DNA from: Rhodococcus sp. ARC_M6
GTDB taxonomy: Bacteria; Actinomycetota; Actinomycetes; Mycobacteriales; Mycobacteriaceae
Assembly (NCBI RefSeq): GCF_022810305.1
Contig: NZ_JALGQH010000005.1
Location: 62,001-126,000, forward strand
Reading direction: 5' to 3'
Length of the DNA stretch: 64,000 nt
The number at the start of each line of letters is the position of its first letter. Positions within the stretch are counted from its first letter, which is position 1. The notes under the pieces are model-generated. The model had not been told where the DNA came from, did not search any database, and worked only from the letters and a program-made list of their open reading frames with translations. Of this stretch, positions 63,660-64,000 are shown piece after piece. Position numbers and translations under genes: made by a program.

Positions 63660-64000
63660 GTGACTGCTCTCCATACCTATCTCTACGGCCCGTCCGGTGC
63701 GCCGGAGATCTTCGCGTTGCACGGTCTCACCGGCCATGGCCGACGCTGGCAGTCGATGGCCGAGAATCAACTTCCCGATGCTCGCTGGATCGCGCCGGAT
63801 CTGCGCGGTCACGGCCGTTCCACCTGGGCGCCGCCGTGGAACATCGAAGCTCACGTGGCCGACCTCGTCGATACACTCGACGAACACGCAACGGGCCCGG
63901 TGCTGGTAGTTGCACACTCGTTCGGCAGTGCCCTTGCGTTGCATCTGGCAGCGACGGCGCCCAAGCGGGTCCGCGGACTCGTACTGCTCGATCCGGCGAT
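63660..64000 (+). CDS. lipV: Alpha/beta hydrolase LipV-like (5' part; runs off the window)
   Basis: The first ~113 residues are of an alpha/beta hydrolase: oxyanion region ALHGLTGHGRRW, DLRGHGRS and the nucleophile elbow VVAHSFGS (Ser87). The position after adnA matches lipV (Rv3203). The GTG at 63660 is the only start consistent with the fold. It is divergent from adnA across 64 bp. The C-terminal catalytic His lies outside the window. Confidence 0.82.
   Translation, partial: MTALHTYLYGPSGAPEIFALHGLTGHGRRWQSMAENQLPDARWIAPDLRGHGRSTWAPPWNIEAHVADLVDTLDEHATGPVLVVAHSFGSALALHLAATAPKRVRGLVLLDPA

Overview
The window comes from a high-GC mycolate actinobacterium, most likely Rhodococcus (R. erythropolis/qingshengii-like). 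This is inferred from gene content and order; no 16S gene is present. The lineage markers are whiB7 with an AT-hook, the AdnAB helicase-nuclease pair, a mycoredoxin-type glutaredoxin, a resuscitation-promoting factor, a UfaA1-type lipid cluster and many GTG/TTG starts. Most of the sequence is ordinary chromosomal core. From memory, 42.4-64 kb follows the M. tuberculosis order Rv3193c-Rv3203 and 27.2-32 kb follows Rv3100c-Rv3105c.

Layout. 0-3.1 kb: molybdenum cofactor genes (moaA divergent from moeA, a moaC-mogA fusion, and moaE). 3.3-6.4 kb: a DEAD-box helicase, then bluB and a CobW-type metallochaperone. 6.4-9.8 kb: a lipocalin divergent from a stand-alone A-T-TE synthetase. 9.8-14.6 kb: tRNA-Ala, a membrane DsbA/MauE redox pair, an MFS transporter and phosphoglucomutase. 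14.2-15.0 kb: two crcB fluoride channel genes. 15.0-21.0 kb: a six-gene operon with overlapping stop/start codons for fatty-acyl modification. 21.1-23.5 kb: a DUF222/HNH gene broken by one stop codon, then a secreted phosphatase-superfamily enzyme. 23.6-27.6 kb: ssrA (tmRNA) and smpB flanking a small redox island. 27.7-32.0 kb: ftsX, ftsE, a Thr/Pro-rich membrane protein, a MscS channel and prfB. 32.1-41.2 kb: carbonic anhydrase, hisN, a multicopper oxidase, a two-component system, fadE24/fadE23 and a fatty acyl-CoA synthetase. 41.3-42.4 kb: initiator tRNA and rpf behind a long leader. 42.4-51.1 kb: a UPF0182 membrane protein, a PDZ-Lon protease, a zincin-like protein, an orphan E1-like protein and an ABC1 kinase. 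51.1-64 kb: whiB7, uvrD2, mrx1, nudC, a potassium channel, a DoxX protein, adnB, adnA and the start of lipV.

The most informative regulatory sequence is the whiB7 leader (about 51452-51883). It has a promoter with an AT-rich upstream element, a 53-codon upstream ORF with a strong Shine-Dalgarno, an intrinsic terminator, and a segment inside the upstream ORF able to pair with the 5' arm of that terminator. These are all the parts needed for translation-coupled attenuation. Other notable items are the lipid operon and its 18-bp palindrome, perfect dyads in front of the multicopper oxidase, the XRE-cupin regulator and fadE24, a CRP-like site upstream of rpf, and a recent 54-bp in-frame duplication.
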